64,000 bases of DNA from Methanoregula sp. UBA64 (GTDB lineage: Archaea; Halobacteriota; Methanomicrobia; Methanomicrobiales; Methanospirillaceae), in contig NZ_DAQC01000001.1 in the NCBI RefSeq assembly GCF_002502735.1, positions 799,229 through 863,228 of the forward strand, written 5' to 3'. Below the pieces are notes generated by a model. The model made no database searches. It was not told the DNA's origin and saw nothing but the letters and a program-made list of their open reading frames with translations. Numbering within the stretch: position 1 is the first letter of the stretch; each line of letters begins with the position of its first letter. Of the stretch, positions 54,877 through 63,721 are shown piece after piece. Both the position numbers and the translations under genes were made by a program.

Positions 54877-56502
54877 TTGATTGAAGACGTACTGTGTGAA
54901 GAGCGGAGCGTTTCTCCTAAAGAGAAAGTGTTCAATTACCTCCAGAAGCATCCCTCATCCACAGAACAACTTTCCAACCTTTTTGGCTATAGTGACCGCC
55001 AGATACGCCGTTATTTGAAAGATCTGAATGTGATTCGGACTAAAACAGGTCGCAACATCATTTACCGGGTGAATGAGTCGGTTTCCCATGACATCCCCTC
55101 AGCATCATATACTACTATGCATGCTGAAAAACCGCTCAAAAAGAGCAGTCGTGATCTAGGGGATATGTCCCCCTTTTCGGGGGAACCCAGATCTTTTTCA
55201 GGTAAGAAAATCCCTGAAAATAGCGGACATCATTGCGGACACAAAATACCCAAAAACTCAAAGCAAGAGTACCGGATCCGGAAAAGAGAAGCAAAAGGGC
55301 ATGGTCATGCCCAGAAATCGCTTCAATCTATTGAGAGATCAGAGCATTTACCGATGAAGGGCATCTCATCATGTCCGCAATCATATTCCCATGTCGAATT
55401 GGACAAGATTCAGCTCGTTCTGACCGACAAAAAATTCAGCGATTTGCTAAAAAGGAGAATAATGTCCAGCGTGGGATGGGAAGTTACGTGCAAAAAAGGG
55501 CAAACTGTGATACATGTAAATAGCCTCCCACTTAAGATCCAATTATTCCGGAACTCTGTCGTATTTAACAGCTATGACCCCGGGGACATGAGTAAAATAA
55601 TTGACTGGGTTAGAAAGACCTTTGCTGATGAGTACGGAGATATAGATTCCCTCATAACCCGCCTTAAAAGCCCGTTAGATCTTTGCTCAGGAGAGCTTAC
55701 TGTTGTTATTGACTATCCTGACATTATTGAAGATATCCGCTCAAATCTAACGCTAAACTATCTGAAGTTGGGTCAATACCTTATTACTGCCCCGAATGAT
55801 ATCATCCCCGGTTTGAAGATTTATGAGCGGGACGACACAATGAGAGTAGAGTTCCTATTCTACAACTCCACTCAACATATGATCGCTTTAAAAATGAGAG
55901 TGAATTTGGAGGGCTTATTGCCAAAAATTCACGAAACGCCTGAGGTCTTCAGAAAATTAATAGACACCTACTATCACGTTCAAGTCCCACCTATCATTAT
56001 TTGTCCGGACAATCAGGATCACATCCAGTCCATGGAACAAGAGATCGCAGTTCTTAAAGAGAAAGTCAATTCCCCAAACAAGACGCGATCAAAACCACCA
56101 AAGTCACGCGAACCATGGTGTTCTGAGATACTACAGGAACTTGACAATATCAATCATTCTCTTCAATGGGACGATATTATCGAGATCTTGAAACTTAAGC
56201 TTGGTATTGATAATACAGCCAGCAGGGTTTTCCTTGCCGCTTATTCGTCTTGGGCAAAGACGAAGTATAAAGGACGTGTGAGTAGGGTAGACGTATCGTC
56301 TGCAATGACCTGCGAAAAGTGTGCCATTTCCGAGGCTGAGTTAACCACGGCGCTTAATGACCTCATACACGCTCATTTACTTGAAGAAGACGAGAGATAC
56401 GAGATAAAATTTTCTGACGGAGGAAAGGACTTAGGAAATAAAGTGCTTAAGCGGAGAAAACTCGATAGATTACGAGATAATACGGACAATTTTCCAAAAT
56501 GA
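54877..56502 (+). CDS. Double helix-turn-helix protein of the integrated element
   Basis: A 541-residue AT-rich protein, not recognised. N-terminal winged helix (SSTEQLSNLFGYSDRQIRRY, about 27-46, then a wing), a Lys/Ser/His-rich linker (about 85-165), a mixed alpha/beta middle (170-380) and a short coiled coil (QSMEQEIAVLKEKV). A second winged-helix region is at the end (CEKCAISEAELTTALNDLIH). The layout would suit a replication, segregation or transcription protein of a mobile element. Translation begins at a TTG at 54877; AGGATA lies 14 bases before it and no better start keeps the HTH. Confidence 0.6.
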   Translation: MIEDVLCEERSVSPKEKVFNYLQKHPSSTEQLSNLFGYSDRQIRRYLKDLNVIRTKTGRNIIYRVNESVSHDIPSASYTTMHAEKPLKKSSRDLGDMSPFSGEPRSFSGKKIPENSGHHCGHKIPKNSKQEYRIRKREAKGHGHAQKSLQSIERSEHLPMKGISSCPQSYSHVELDKIQLVLTDKKFSDLLKRRIMSSVGWEVTCKKGQTVIHVNSLPLKIQLFRNSVVFNSYDPGDMSKIIDWVRKTFADEYGDIDSLITRLKSPLDLCSGELTVVIDYPDIIEDIRSNLTLNYLKLGQYLITAPNDIIPGLKIYERDDTMRVEFLFYNSTQHMIALKMRVNLEGLLPKIHETPEVFRKLIDTYYHVQVPPIIICPDNQDHIQSMEQEIAVLKEKVNSPNKTRSKPPKSREPWCSEILQELDNINHSLQWDDIIEILKLKLGIDNTASRVFLAAYSSWAKTKYKGRVSRVDVSSAMTCEKCAISEAELTTALNDLIHAHLLEEDERYEIKFSDGGKDLGNKVLKRRKLDRLRDNTDNFPK

Positions 56503-56600
56503 AAATATTTCCCCATCTTGGGCATTGTTTCTCCGAACTATAATATCATCACTAATTTTGAACCCAGAACATCACTAACTTTGAAAAATGGAACTTTTAA

Positions 56601-57377
56601 TCAAGTTGTCACTGTGACCTCCCCGTACCCGGCATCGGTCGACTCGGTTGAGACTACTTGACCCCAGTGGAGGATCTCGACCTTGAGGGTACCCTGACCG
56701 CCGACATTTACGTTTTTTTGAGCGACTACTACAATAGGCGTACTGACGCCCCGGCCCAGATTAATGGTCTTCGTACCCATCCCATCAACAGATTTTGAGT
56801 TGCCATAGTCGATAGTTGCCGACCATGAATAGGGGCAGGAGATCCTTACCTGCCATTCCTGATCAGGTGACAGGGTTGGCGTCGGAGTCGGGTATACTTC
56901 AGCGTATAACTGGCGGGCTTTTGCATAACGAAGATTTGACTCTTGAGACATGTTGATTGCGTATAGTCTCTCACTTTCAGCATTTTTCCAGTCTCTAACA
57001 CGCTCATAGTCCATTTTTTTGAGGATCGCTCTATTAGATTCGATAAGCGCCAGGTTCCCCGCAATGAACTCTTTCTGGGCCGGTTCCATCTTTGAGGAAA
57101 GGGTCAGGTTGTTTTCCAAGCTCACTACGTACTGAGCATTGTCTATTTCCAGCTGTACGCATTTGGCACTCCGGTCGATCGTTGCATTTGTAAGGCGCGG
57201 GCCAAACTCAGCGCCATATGCGTCTGCTGCCTCCTTACACCCGATCACCGATTCATTATACCCCGGCATGATACCTTTCTGCGCAGTCAACAACTGCTTG
57301 TCGTTGTCTTCGGTAGACGTACAACCTGCGGCTAAAATAACCGCGAAAACAAAAATAACGAGCAATAATCGTTTCAT
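56601..57377 (-). CDS. Lipoprotein with helical N-part and beta domain
   Basis: A 258-residue surface protein. Signal peptide and lipobox are clear (LLLVIFVFAVILAAGC). Residues about 20-165 are helical; the end (WQVRISCPYSWSATIDYGNS to EVTVTT) is a beta domain often found in methanogen surface proteins. I use the ATG at 57377, which puts the signal peptide first; the frame is open 25 codons further. It faces the element gene at 54877, tail to tail, and its GC content is between that of the two neighbouring zones. Confidence 0.75.
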   Translation of the reverse strand: MKRLLLVIFVFAVILAAGCTSTEDNDKQLLTAQKGIMPGYNESVIGCKEAADAYGAEFGPRLTNATIDRSAKCVQLEIDNAQYVVSLENNLTLSSKMEPAQKEFIAGNLALIESNRAILKKMDYERVRDWKNAESERLYAINMSQESNLRYAKARQLYAEVYPTPTPTLSPDQEWQVRISCPYSWSATIDYGNSKSVDGMGTKTINLGRGVSTPIVVVAQKNVNVGGQGTLKVEILHWGQVVSTESTDAGYGEVTVTT

Positions 57378-57589
57378 TCTGGATAATACCAGCTCTCTAG
57401 ACTTTAATTCTTCCGATATTTGATTAAAATCGATATTTCTCCATTCAGCCATAGGATTAAAGAGATCTGCCCCATGTCACGAAATTGTTGTATTTAAGGG
57501 TTTCACTTTATTGTCGTCGAAGTTTCGCAGAATTTCCCAAAAGGGTACATCTCACCCTTCGTGAGACTAATCGTTAGGATCTTGGTGAA

Positions 57590-59542
57590 CTATACCCTGC
57601 CGAAAGCATAGACGATCTCTTCTCGTGCCTTGTCAATCAGTCCCCGGTAGTAGACAGTATCAAAGGTCGTGGCGCACCACGCAGGTTCAACCCGGTATCG
57701 CTTTGCGTCGGTCACCACATACTGGATCTTCATCCCGGGTGCAATGTCGACCTTATGATCACGGTATGCCTGCACTGCTGCCCCCTCAATACAGCGATGG
57801 GCATATGTGAGGCGACTGATACGGCGGTTGATCACCATCTGTTGGGGGTCGGCCGTGGGGAGGGTCTCTACGGTCTTCCTGAAGATGCTCTCCACTTCAC
57901 CTTTTAACGCAAAGACTTCGGACAGGGTCTTTGCCCGTGCCATGACCTCAAGCATCTGCTGCTGCATGTTCCTGACGAACTCAGGCGTATCGTGCCTGCG
58001 GGCGGCAATCCCCCGGACCTTGATACTGCCATCCGGTTGCCTGCCGTAATACCGGTTGTAGGCGCCGAAGCCGTCGTTCAGAGGCAAAAAGACGATCCAG
58101 TCGAAGTGTTCGACTTCAAGAAGGAGGCCGGTCTCATTCTCCACCTTCTCCTTGAGTGCCTCGATCGGCGCCCCCTGCACCCACAGGCAGTCTACGATGC
58201 CATGAAGGACTCGGAAGTTCAGTGACTCGGCAATATCCTTGGTCTGAATGAGGATCTCCCGCGACCGGCCCGTGATACCCTCATGGACTTCGATCCGCCC
58301 GAACTTCGCATTTCGGTATCCCGTGTACCCGAAGCAGGTCACGAGCATCCACTTGAGGATCGCGTCAGTCCCGGTGAGTGCAGGGTCGGTCTTCTTGAGC
58401 CGTTTAGTCGTCACACGGAGGTCAAGAAGGGGTTTAAGGACGGTCGGGAGGAAACCCTGGCGCTCCTGGTGCCCCACGGTCTCCGGGGATAGGTTCGACT
58501 GCACGATGATCGAGGGGTACATCGAGGTATAATCGATCTCCTCGACATTCTCATAGATGCCGGGATTGGGTTGGTACATCATCCCGCCCCGGTCGGCGTC
58601 CATGAGTTCCCACATCTTTCTGACCTGTTCCGGGTCGCTTTTGCGGAAGGGCACGACTATCCCCTGCCGTACTGCCTCGTAAATCTCATAGCTGCTGATG
58701 AGCGTCCCCGGGGTGAGGCGCGAGGCAAGGTTTGGCGGAAGACCGGACAGGCGCGAGGCCATGAGGACACCCGGGAGTCCGCCCTCCCGATAAACGAAGG
58801 ACTGTTCCGTGTCGATCAGTATGCGTCCGTCCGGGATGAGGGCCGCTTCCTTGTGTTCCATCCGTCCGTAACTCCAGTACGAGCGGGAGGACATTTTGCG
58901 ATACCTGCCATTTCGTGAAATATTCATCTCAAGGCACTCTTTCTGCGCGAGAGCCCGTATCTTCGGCATCCATACATCCGCGTCTGTCATGAGGAGGACG
59001 TCGGGGTTGAACGACTCCACGAGATCAAAGAGATCGGAGAGCACGATCTTTGCCGGCCCGGTTAACCGGTCAGTGCGCTCGCATGTGACGGTGATATCAG
59101 AAGGTGCCGGTAATAGCGCAGCGTTCCCATGAATAGAAACCTCCATCACGGTCAGATCGTGGGAGATCTGCGGCGAGAACCGGTCGTCGCCCTCCCCCAC
59201 GCAGGGAAAGAGGGAATGCTCGGCCATGAAACGCTGATCGCGGCGGACATCGACATTAAAGAGGTCAACGCAGCATTGTGCCTGCCGCTCGATAGCCTCG
59301 GCAATGTCACGACCCCCATATACCGCATATCCGGATAATTCCCCGAAAATCGTGCGGATGGCGCACTCTTTCGCCTCGTAGCGTTCCTCAAGTGCCGAGA
59401 TCATTTCATAATGAAGGGCAGGATCGTGGAAACGGACGTAAAAAGGTGGGTTGTACGCATGGTGTACCCGAGAGACGTTCCCCCGGTCTTTTGTCCAAAG
59501 ATCGATACCATCATCTCGGTATGCTGAGTCAAAGATCCACAC
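57590..59542 (-). CDS. Divergent family B DNA polymerase (PolB2-like)
   Basis: A 650-residue family B polymerase relative, shorter than replicative PolB (about 780-900). Motif A is intact (EIDYTSMYPSII). Motif B is altered: KWMLVTCFGYTGY, where the usual Asn and Tyr are Val and Phe. Motif C reads HGIVDCLWV against the normal YGDTDSLFV: the first Asp is Ile, the second is kept. The exonuclease motifs in the first 200 residues are degraded. This fits the archaeal PolB2 group. GTG start at 59542 with AGGAG eight bases upstream, five bases after the stop of the small gene. GC-rich, unlike its AT-rich surroundings. Confidence 0.85.
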   Translation of the reverse strand: MWIFDSAYRDDGIDLWTKDRGNVSRVHHAYNPPFYVRFHDPALHYEMISALEERYEAKECAIRTIFGELSGYAVYGGRDIAEAIERQAQCCVDLFNVDVRRDQRFMAEHSLFPCVGEGDDRFSPQISHDLTVMEVSIHGNAALLPAPSDITVTCERTDRLTGPAKIVLSDLFDLVESFNPDVLLMTDADVWMPKIRALAQKECLEMNISRNGRYRKMSSRSYWSYGRMEHKEAALIPDGRILIDTEQSFVYREGGLPGVLMASRLSGLPPNLASRLTPGTLISSYEIYEAVRQGIVVPFRKSDPEQVRKMWELMDADRGGMMYQPNPGIYENVEEIDYTSMYPSIIVQSNLSPETVGHQERQGFLPTVLKPLLDLRVTTKRLKKTDPALTGTDAILKWMLVTCFGYTGYRNAKFGRIEVHEGITGRSREILIQTKDIAESLNFRVLHGIVDCLWVQGAPIEALKEKVENETGLLLEVEHFDWIVFLPLNDGFGAYNRYYGRQPDGSIKVRGIAARRHDTPEFVRNMQQQMLEVMARAKTLSEVFALKGEVESIFRKTVETLPTADPQQMVINRRISRLTYAHRCIEGAAVQAYRDHKVDIAPGMKIQYVVTDAKRYRVEPAWCATTFDTVYYRGLIDKAREEIVYAFGRV

Positions 59543-59546
59543 GATC

Positions 59547-59783
59547 CTACTCCTGCGACTCGGTTTTGTCCTGACTCTTGAGGATCTCAATGAGGACGGA
59601 GAACATGGTCGCCTCAAGAGGGTCGTTGCACGCAACGAACGCTTCACTTGAGTGGGTCTTGGCGAGTCTCACCAGCCGCTCGCCGTACTTCTGGTCTTCC
59701 TTCTTGAGCGCCCGCGCTGACCGGGCCCATCGGTCTGCCGTGCTATTGACTCCCTGACGGACACTGGGGAATGTCCTGCCCAT
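59547..59783 (-). CDS. Small protein of the PolB2-like cassette
   Basis: A 78-residue helical protein: MGRTFPSVRQGVNSTADRWA, then RALKKEDQKYGERLVRLAKT and a C-terminal helix (ATMFSVLIEILKSQDKTE). No HTH or metal site is obvious. It sits between the RecA-like gene, whose stop it touches, and the polymerase gene, so it is a fixed member of the three-gene unit. Function unknown; a bridging subunit is possible. Confidence 0.7.
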   Translation of the reverse strand: MGRTFPSVRQGVNSTADRWARSARALKKEDQKYGERLVRLAKTHSSEAFVACNDPLEATMFSVLIEILKSQDKTESQE

Positions 59784-60304
59784 TATATCACCTCCAATGT
59801 CCGTTGCCCGGCCGGCCGCATGCCATACTGCCGCATAATCTTGGTTGTCTGCACCTTGGGGCGCTCAGGTTCGATGGCAACGATCTCGACATAGTGACTG
59901 GATTTGCGGGCAAGGGCTGAGAATGTGCGATCGGGCATGGATGTGTAGAGGATGACCAGCGACTCGCGCCCGGTCTCCCTAAGCGCGTCGGCGACCGGTT
60001 CGATCATGTTCATTGCGCCGTCAAAGAGGGAGGGGTCATGTTCCACGAAGACAACCGTGTGACCCGACTCTCGGAGTGTGGTGAAGAGTTGTTGGGCAGT
60101 GAATGCCCTGCGGGTGTCGAAGTTCGAGGATTGACGGGCAATACCCGGGAGTATCCGGGAGTAGTTGCCCGACACATAGAGGAAGAGGAAGCGCTGAAGA
60201 TCCGCATTGCTATTGAGGGCATTGACCATTATTTTCTCGGGCACGACCACGGCATTGAAGGTTCCGGGCACGAGGGTAAGTCCCTTGCGGAGTTCGATCT
60301 GCAT
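59783..60304 (-). CDS. RecA-like protein lacking a visible Walker A
   Basis: A 173-residue protein, much shorter than RadA (about 320). It has a RecA/RadB-like core: QLFTTLRESGHTVVFVEHDP (Walker B-like strand), ESLVILYTSMPD and a basic end (VQTTKIMRQYGMRPAGQRTL). No GxxxxGK[ST] loop is present; the corresponding place reads GLTLVPGTFNAVVVPE, so ATP binding is unlikely. Together with the divergent polymerase it recalls the bacterial ImuA-type partner of error-prone polymerases (analogy, inference). Start taken at the internal ATG at 60304, which opens MQIELRKG. Confidence 0.65.
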   Translation of the reverse strand: MQIELRKGLTLVPGTFNAVVVPEKIMVNALNSNADLQRFLFLYVSGNYSRILPGIARQSSNFDTRRAFTAQQLFTTLRESGHTVVFVEHDPSLFDGAMNMIEPVADALRETGRESLVILYTSMPDRTFSALARKSSHYVEIVAIEPERPKVQTTKIMRQYGMRPAGQRTLEVI

Positions 60305-60676
60305 AGGCCCGGAACCCTGATGCACTGAGTGGCATAAAGATCAGACCATGCAGAGTGTGAAAGTGACGGATGAGATAAAAATGAGGCAAAAATGCCCAAA
60401 CCCGTTTAGATATAGATCAACACTGATTTAAACGGATGTTGTCGTGAGGATCGGTAGGATATTGTTGAGGACCGGCGAAGATCAATAGTTGATGGAAAGG
60501 CTATTGAAAATAGCAACGGGAGGTTTTTATTACTATGTCAACGGGTTTCCTCTCTCAAAATAATATATGAGATTATCATAACCTCATCCGGGGTAAAGTC
60601 TTCCCATTGTTACTTCCAAAGGGTTAGATAAACATCAAAATTGCTTAAGCAAACTGGGCGTTAAAAATAGGGCAAA
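60305..60676. other. Intergenic region, AT-rich, no gene seen
   Basis: Base composition falls sharply here from the GC-rich polymerase cassette to AT-rich DNA, a possible element border. It probably holds the promoter of the RecA-like gene. No RNA or protein gene could be supported on either strand. Confidence 0.5.
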
Positions 60677-61081
60677 TTAATACTTATTGAAGGGATTTCC
60701 AACCTTCCGGTGTGTTGTTCCATTCTTTTCTTTCACAAAACCAACAAGTGGCGTGGTATCAGGAATGCCGGCTTCTTTTAGGGCTTTGGCCATTTTGGCG
60801 CGAGACATTGCCAGACTAACGCTCATGTACGGTGCGAGTGTGATAGGAAAGTTCACAACTCCGGGAAAATTAACTGGAACTTCAGTGATATAATTGGTGT
60901 TTGGCAATTCAAATCCCCATGAGGAGATTACAATCGGTTTATCGCTGCTATTTGTGCCTTTTATCCCGATGTAGTGTTCTTGTGAACCTATTATGTGAGT
61001 TGTGTGATTTTCTTCCTTCACATTCCATTTATCTCCGGGTCCAAGATACGACTCAAAGTTGATTGTAATTTCCGATGTCAT
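60677..61081 (-). CDS. Hypothetical protein
   Basis: A 134-residue protein, unrecognised. The first 85 residues look like a beta sandwich (EITINFESYLGPGDKWNVKE, IVISSWGFELPNTNYI), the rest is helical (SVSLAMSRAKMAKALKEAGI) with a short Gly/Lys tail. No signal peptide, so cytoplasmic. The ATG at 61081 is preferred to a start five codons upstream. AT-rich accessory gene near the restriction system; resembles small proteins often found on archaeal elements, without a named family. Confidence 0.55.
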   Translation of the reverse strand: MTSEITINFESYLGPGDKWNVKEENHTTHIIGSQEHYIGIKGTNSSDKPIVISSWGFELPNTNYITEVPVNFPGVVNFPITLAPYMSVSLAMSRAKMAKALKEAGIPDTTPLVGFVKEKNGTTHRKVGNPFNKY

Positions 61082-61302
61082 AATCCCCACATTCAACTAT
61101 AATTATAATCCGGTTCTCTTTTTGTTATATCGCTTATTGTAATATGAGAATTAAAGATCTTTTATTGGTTTGAATGATCGGGATTGTGGACGAAAGAAAG
61201 TACATTAACCGGTTTTAAGGCATTCTAAAAACAATTTCAATCACTGTAGTTACACTATCTCTAATTTGTAACAATATTATCCTTATTTTGTATTATTAAT
61301 AT

Positions 61303-62094
61303 TTGGAAATAAGATTCGAACCTAAAAATATGGTTCCTCCGATATCAGATAATAACATAATTACTACATTCCGCGAAGATTTCCAACGGATTAAAGACAT
61401 GGGTTTTGTGAGATCAAATCGCGCCCATAATACCGGGATAGGCAAGACGTTTGAGGATCTTATCGGGGTTCACGAGAATAACTTCCAGTTAGTCGATTAT
61501 ATGAACTTTTTAGAATTGAAATCTCAACGCGATTATACAATGAGTATGCTCACTCTTTTCACCAAGTCTCCCGATTTTCCACGAAATGCAAACACTCATC
61601 TTCGTGATACTTATGGTGTTCCCGACGAAGAAAACCCGCGTGTTAAGAAATTACACACGACCGCCTCCGGAGCAAGATTTAATTCCGTTTATGATAGGTT
61701 CGGGTTGAAACTTGAATGCAACAACGCTGAAAACAAACTGTTTTTACGATTTAAACATCTCAATGATGAGGCCGTATTGCCAGACCGCATATATTACGAC
61801 TATGCTACTCTCCGTTTTATCGTTGAACAAAAATGCCAAAATATTGCTTACATTAACGCCGAGTCAAGAGTGGTAAATGGGCATGAGGAGTTCAAATACA
61901 ACAATGCAGTCCTATTAACGGGATTGTCTTTTGAGAAATTCATTGATGGAGTGAACCAAGGTCTGATCCTATATGATATTCGGATCGGTTCGTATAAGAG
62001 CGGGAGAAACTTTGGAAAGATTCACGATCATGGATCGGGTTTTAGAATAAAAAAAGCAGATATTCAGAATGTATTTTTAATTACTGAAATTTAA
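61303..62094 (+). CDS. MvaI/BcnI-type restriction endonuclease
   Basis: A 263-residue type II restriction enzyme. Family signs: NTGIGKTFEDLIGVHENN (conserved G-x-T-x-E-x-L-x-G), VDYMNFLELKSQRDYTMSML (the catalytic ELK of the PD-(D/E)xK core with its acidic residue just before), and LHTTASGARFN. Relatives MvaI and BcnI cut CCWGG and CCSGG as monomers; the target here cannot be read from sequence. TTG start at 61303, probably leaderless; an ATG at 61330 is an alternative. It meets the convergent methyltransferase gene with a 4-nt overlap. Confidence 0.85.
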   Translation: MEIRFEPKNMVPPISDNNIITTFREDFQRIKDMGFVRSNRAHNTGIGKTFEDLIGVHENNFQLVDYMNFLELKSQRDYTMSMLTLFTKSPDFPRNANTHLRDTYGVPDEENPRVKKLHTTASGARFNSVYDRFGLKLECNNAENKLFLRFKHLNDEAVLPDRIYYDYATLRFIVEQKCQNIAYINAESRVVNGHEEFKYNNAVLLTGLSFEKFIDGVNQGLILYDIRIGSYKSGRNFGKIHDHGSGFRIKKADIQNVFLITEI

Positions 62095-63377
62095 CTCATT
62101 TTTTCCAAGATAACGATGTATTCTTCATTCATTGTCGATTCTAACTTTCCGACAACGTTAGTTGGACTATTTTTTGAGGGCATTCTCTTGTTTGGGATGT
62201 TCCTGATGATTGTCTTATGATGTTTGTATTTATTCTGTGATCGGAACAACTCGACAATAATTTCATCGGTGGGTATCTTTATACCCTTCACGGTTCGGTT
62301 ACCTACAACAAAACATATGTAACCGCCTTTCCTCATCACACGGTCTATTTCAATGACACACCGGTTGAAATCCTCGTAGAAACTTAAAACTTCTTGAACT
62401 CTCTTGATATCTTTTTCCTTGATTGTGGTAATCGTGTCGGAAAGAGATTCCGATCCTAAGTTGGGGATTGCCGTCTTGCTGGGAATTCCACCCAATGAAA
62501 CCTTGTCAAGCCTCCGAACTGATTTCTCCTCATACCCTAGAAACTCCAATGAGAGGCGGGAGAATTGACCATAAGCAACTGTAGTATGGCTATCCCCGTA
62601 GGGTGGCGATGATACAATAATATCAACGCAATGATCGGGAATACTTGTTCTCTCTCTTGTATCTTCATTCAATAAGACAACCTTGCACTTCTTGGCCTTC
62701 TGATTGAACTCCTCAAATTTTTTGACATTCGACCGGAGCTTCTTTGAGAATTCGCTTATAGTGTTCGGATTATGTTTACTCAACGATTTTTCAGACATTC
62801 GATATAACTTAAACTCACTATTTCGGGTGTTGGAACACAAACGGACAACTTCAGAGAAAGCAACCTTACAGAAGTCGATAATATCCTGTTGAAGCTCCTT
62901 GTTTTCAGTGGAGATACCTTCAATATTATTCTTAATGATGGTTAAATCGATTATTACGTCGGCCTTAAACCAAAAATCAATGTTACGAAAGGTGGGTTTT
63001 TCAACAGTAAACCCACCAAAACTCGCGGCTTCTTTATCACTAATACACTTTTGGATTAGATTTTCGGTTTCTTCAACCAGAATTGCCTGATGGATTGGTG
63101 TCGCTTTGACTTTTGCGATAAGGCGGGCTAATGGATTGATGTCAATCCCATATGCGATTTCAAAATTATCATGTAGTTTTGCCTCCAGTATTGATGTTCC
63201 AGATCCGACGAAGGGATCAAACAATACCTTCGCATTTTTCCCGTACATCTCGATGAGCCGCCTCGCGATTTGAGGGATCATCATGGCAGGGTAGGTGTGG
63301 AATCCGTGATTGCTAATCTTGGTATCATCTGTTCGAAAATCCCAGTTTGTATCAATATATTTTATTGGTTCACTCAT
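62091..63377 (-). CDS. DNA (cytosine-N4) methyltransferase
   Basis: A 428-residue modification enzyme. SAM-binding motif I FDPFVGSGTSILEA lies near residue 55 and the catalytic motif IVSSPPYGDS near 255; SPPY is typical of N4-cytosine methyltransferases. The motif order (I before IV) with a long helical target-recognition region between them is as in the alpha-like class. It protects host DNA against the restriction enzyme with which its 3' end overlaps. The start overlaps the end of the winged-helix gene by eight bases. MvaI and BcnI systems also use N4-cytosine methylation. Confidence 0.88.
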   Translation of the reverse strand: MSEPIKYIDTNWDFRTDDTKISNHGFHTYPAMMIPQIARRLIEMYGKNAKVLFDPFVGSGTSILEAKLHDNFEIAYGIDINPLARLIAKVKATPIHQAILVEETENLIQKCISDKEAASFGGFTVEKPTFRNIDFWFKADVIIDLTIIKNNIEGISTENKELQQDIIDFCKVAFSEVVRLCSNTRNSEFKLYRMSEKSLSKHNPNTISEFSKKLRSNVKKFEEFNQKAKKCKVVLLNEDTRERTSIPDHCVDIIVSSPPYGDSHTTVAYGQFSRLSLEFLGYEEKSVRRLDKVSLGGIPSKTAIPNLGSESLSDTITTIKEKDIKRVQEVLSFYEDFNRCVIEIDRVMRKGGYICFVVGNRTVKGIKIPTDEIIVELFRSQNKYKHHKTIIRNIPNKRMPSKNSPTNVVGKLESTMNEEYIVILEKMS

Positions 63378-63648
63378 CTTTTACACCAGTATTGATCATC
63401 ACGATAACGCGTTTGCCCAATGTTGAGATTGAATATAATCGGCCTTTCCTAGTGTCTTCGTTTAAACATTCGACGAGATTAAAGGTCTTTAAGTCATTAA
63501 GATACATACTGACATGATTCAGACGGAGATTGCTTTTTTTTGAGATTTCCGATGGCGTGAGTATTTCGTTATTAATAATTTCGAGGATTTCTTGGCGATG
63601 TTTGGATGATTTCACAACGGAGATCCCTTTAATGAGTTCATCGTCCAT
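63370..63648 (-). CDS. Winged-helix regulator of the restriction system
   Basis: A 92-residue ArsR-like winged-helix protein: HRQEILEIINNEILTPSEISKK, LRLNHVSMYLNDLKTFNLVE (recognition helix) and GRLYSISTLGKRVIVM (wing). No metal-site Cys. Co-transcribed with the methyltransferase through an 8-nt overlap, so it may act as the controller that delays restriction until methylation is complete. That role is inferred from position only. Confidence 0.78.
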   Translation of the reverse strand: MDDELIKGISVVKSSKHRQEILEIINNEILTPSEISKKSNLRLNHVSMYLNDLKTFNLVECLNEDTRKGRLYSISTLGKRVIVMINTGVKDE

Positions 63649-63721
63649 GAGGTACTAAATACGTATAAACTGATATCAGAGTATAATACACTTTAAGTAC
63701 AGTTTAACTACATCATAGTTT

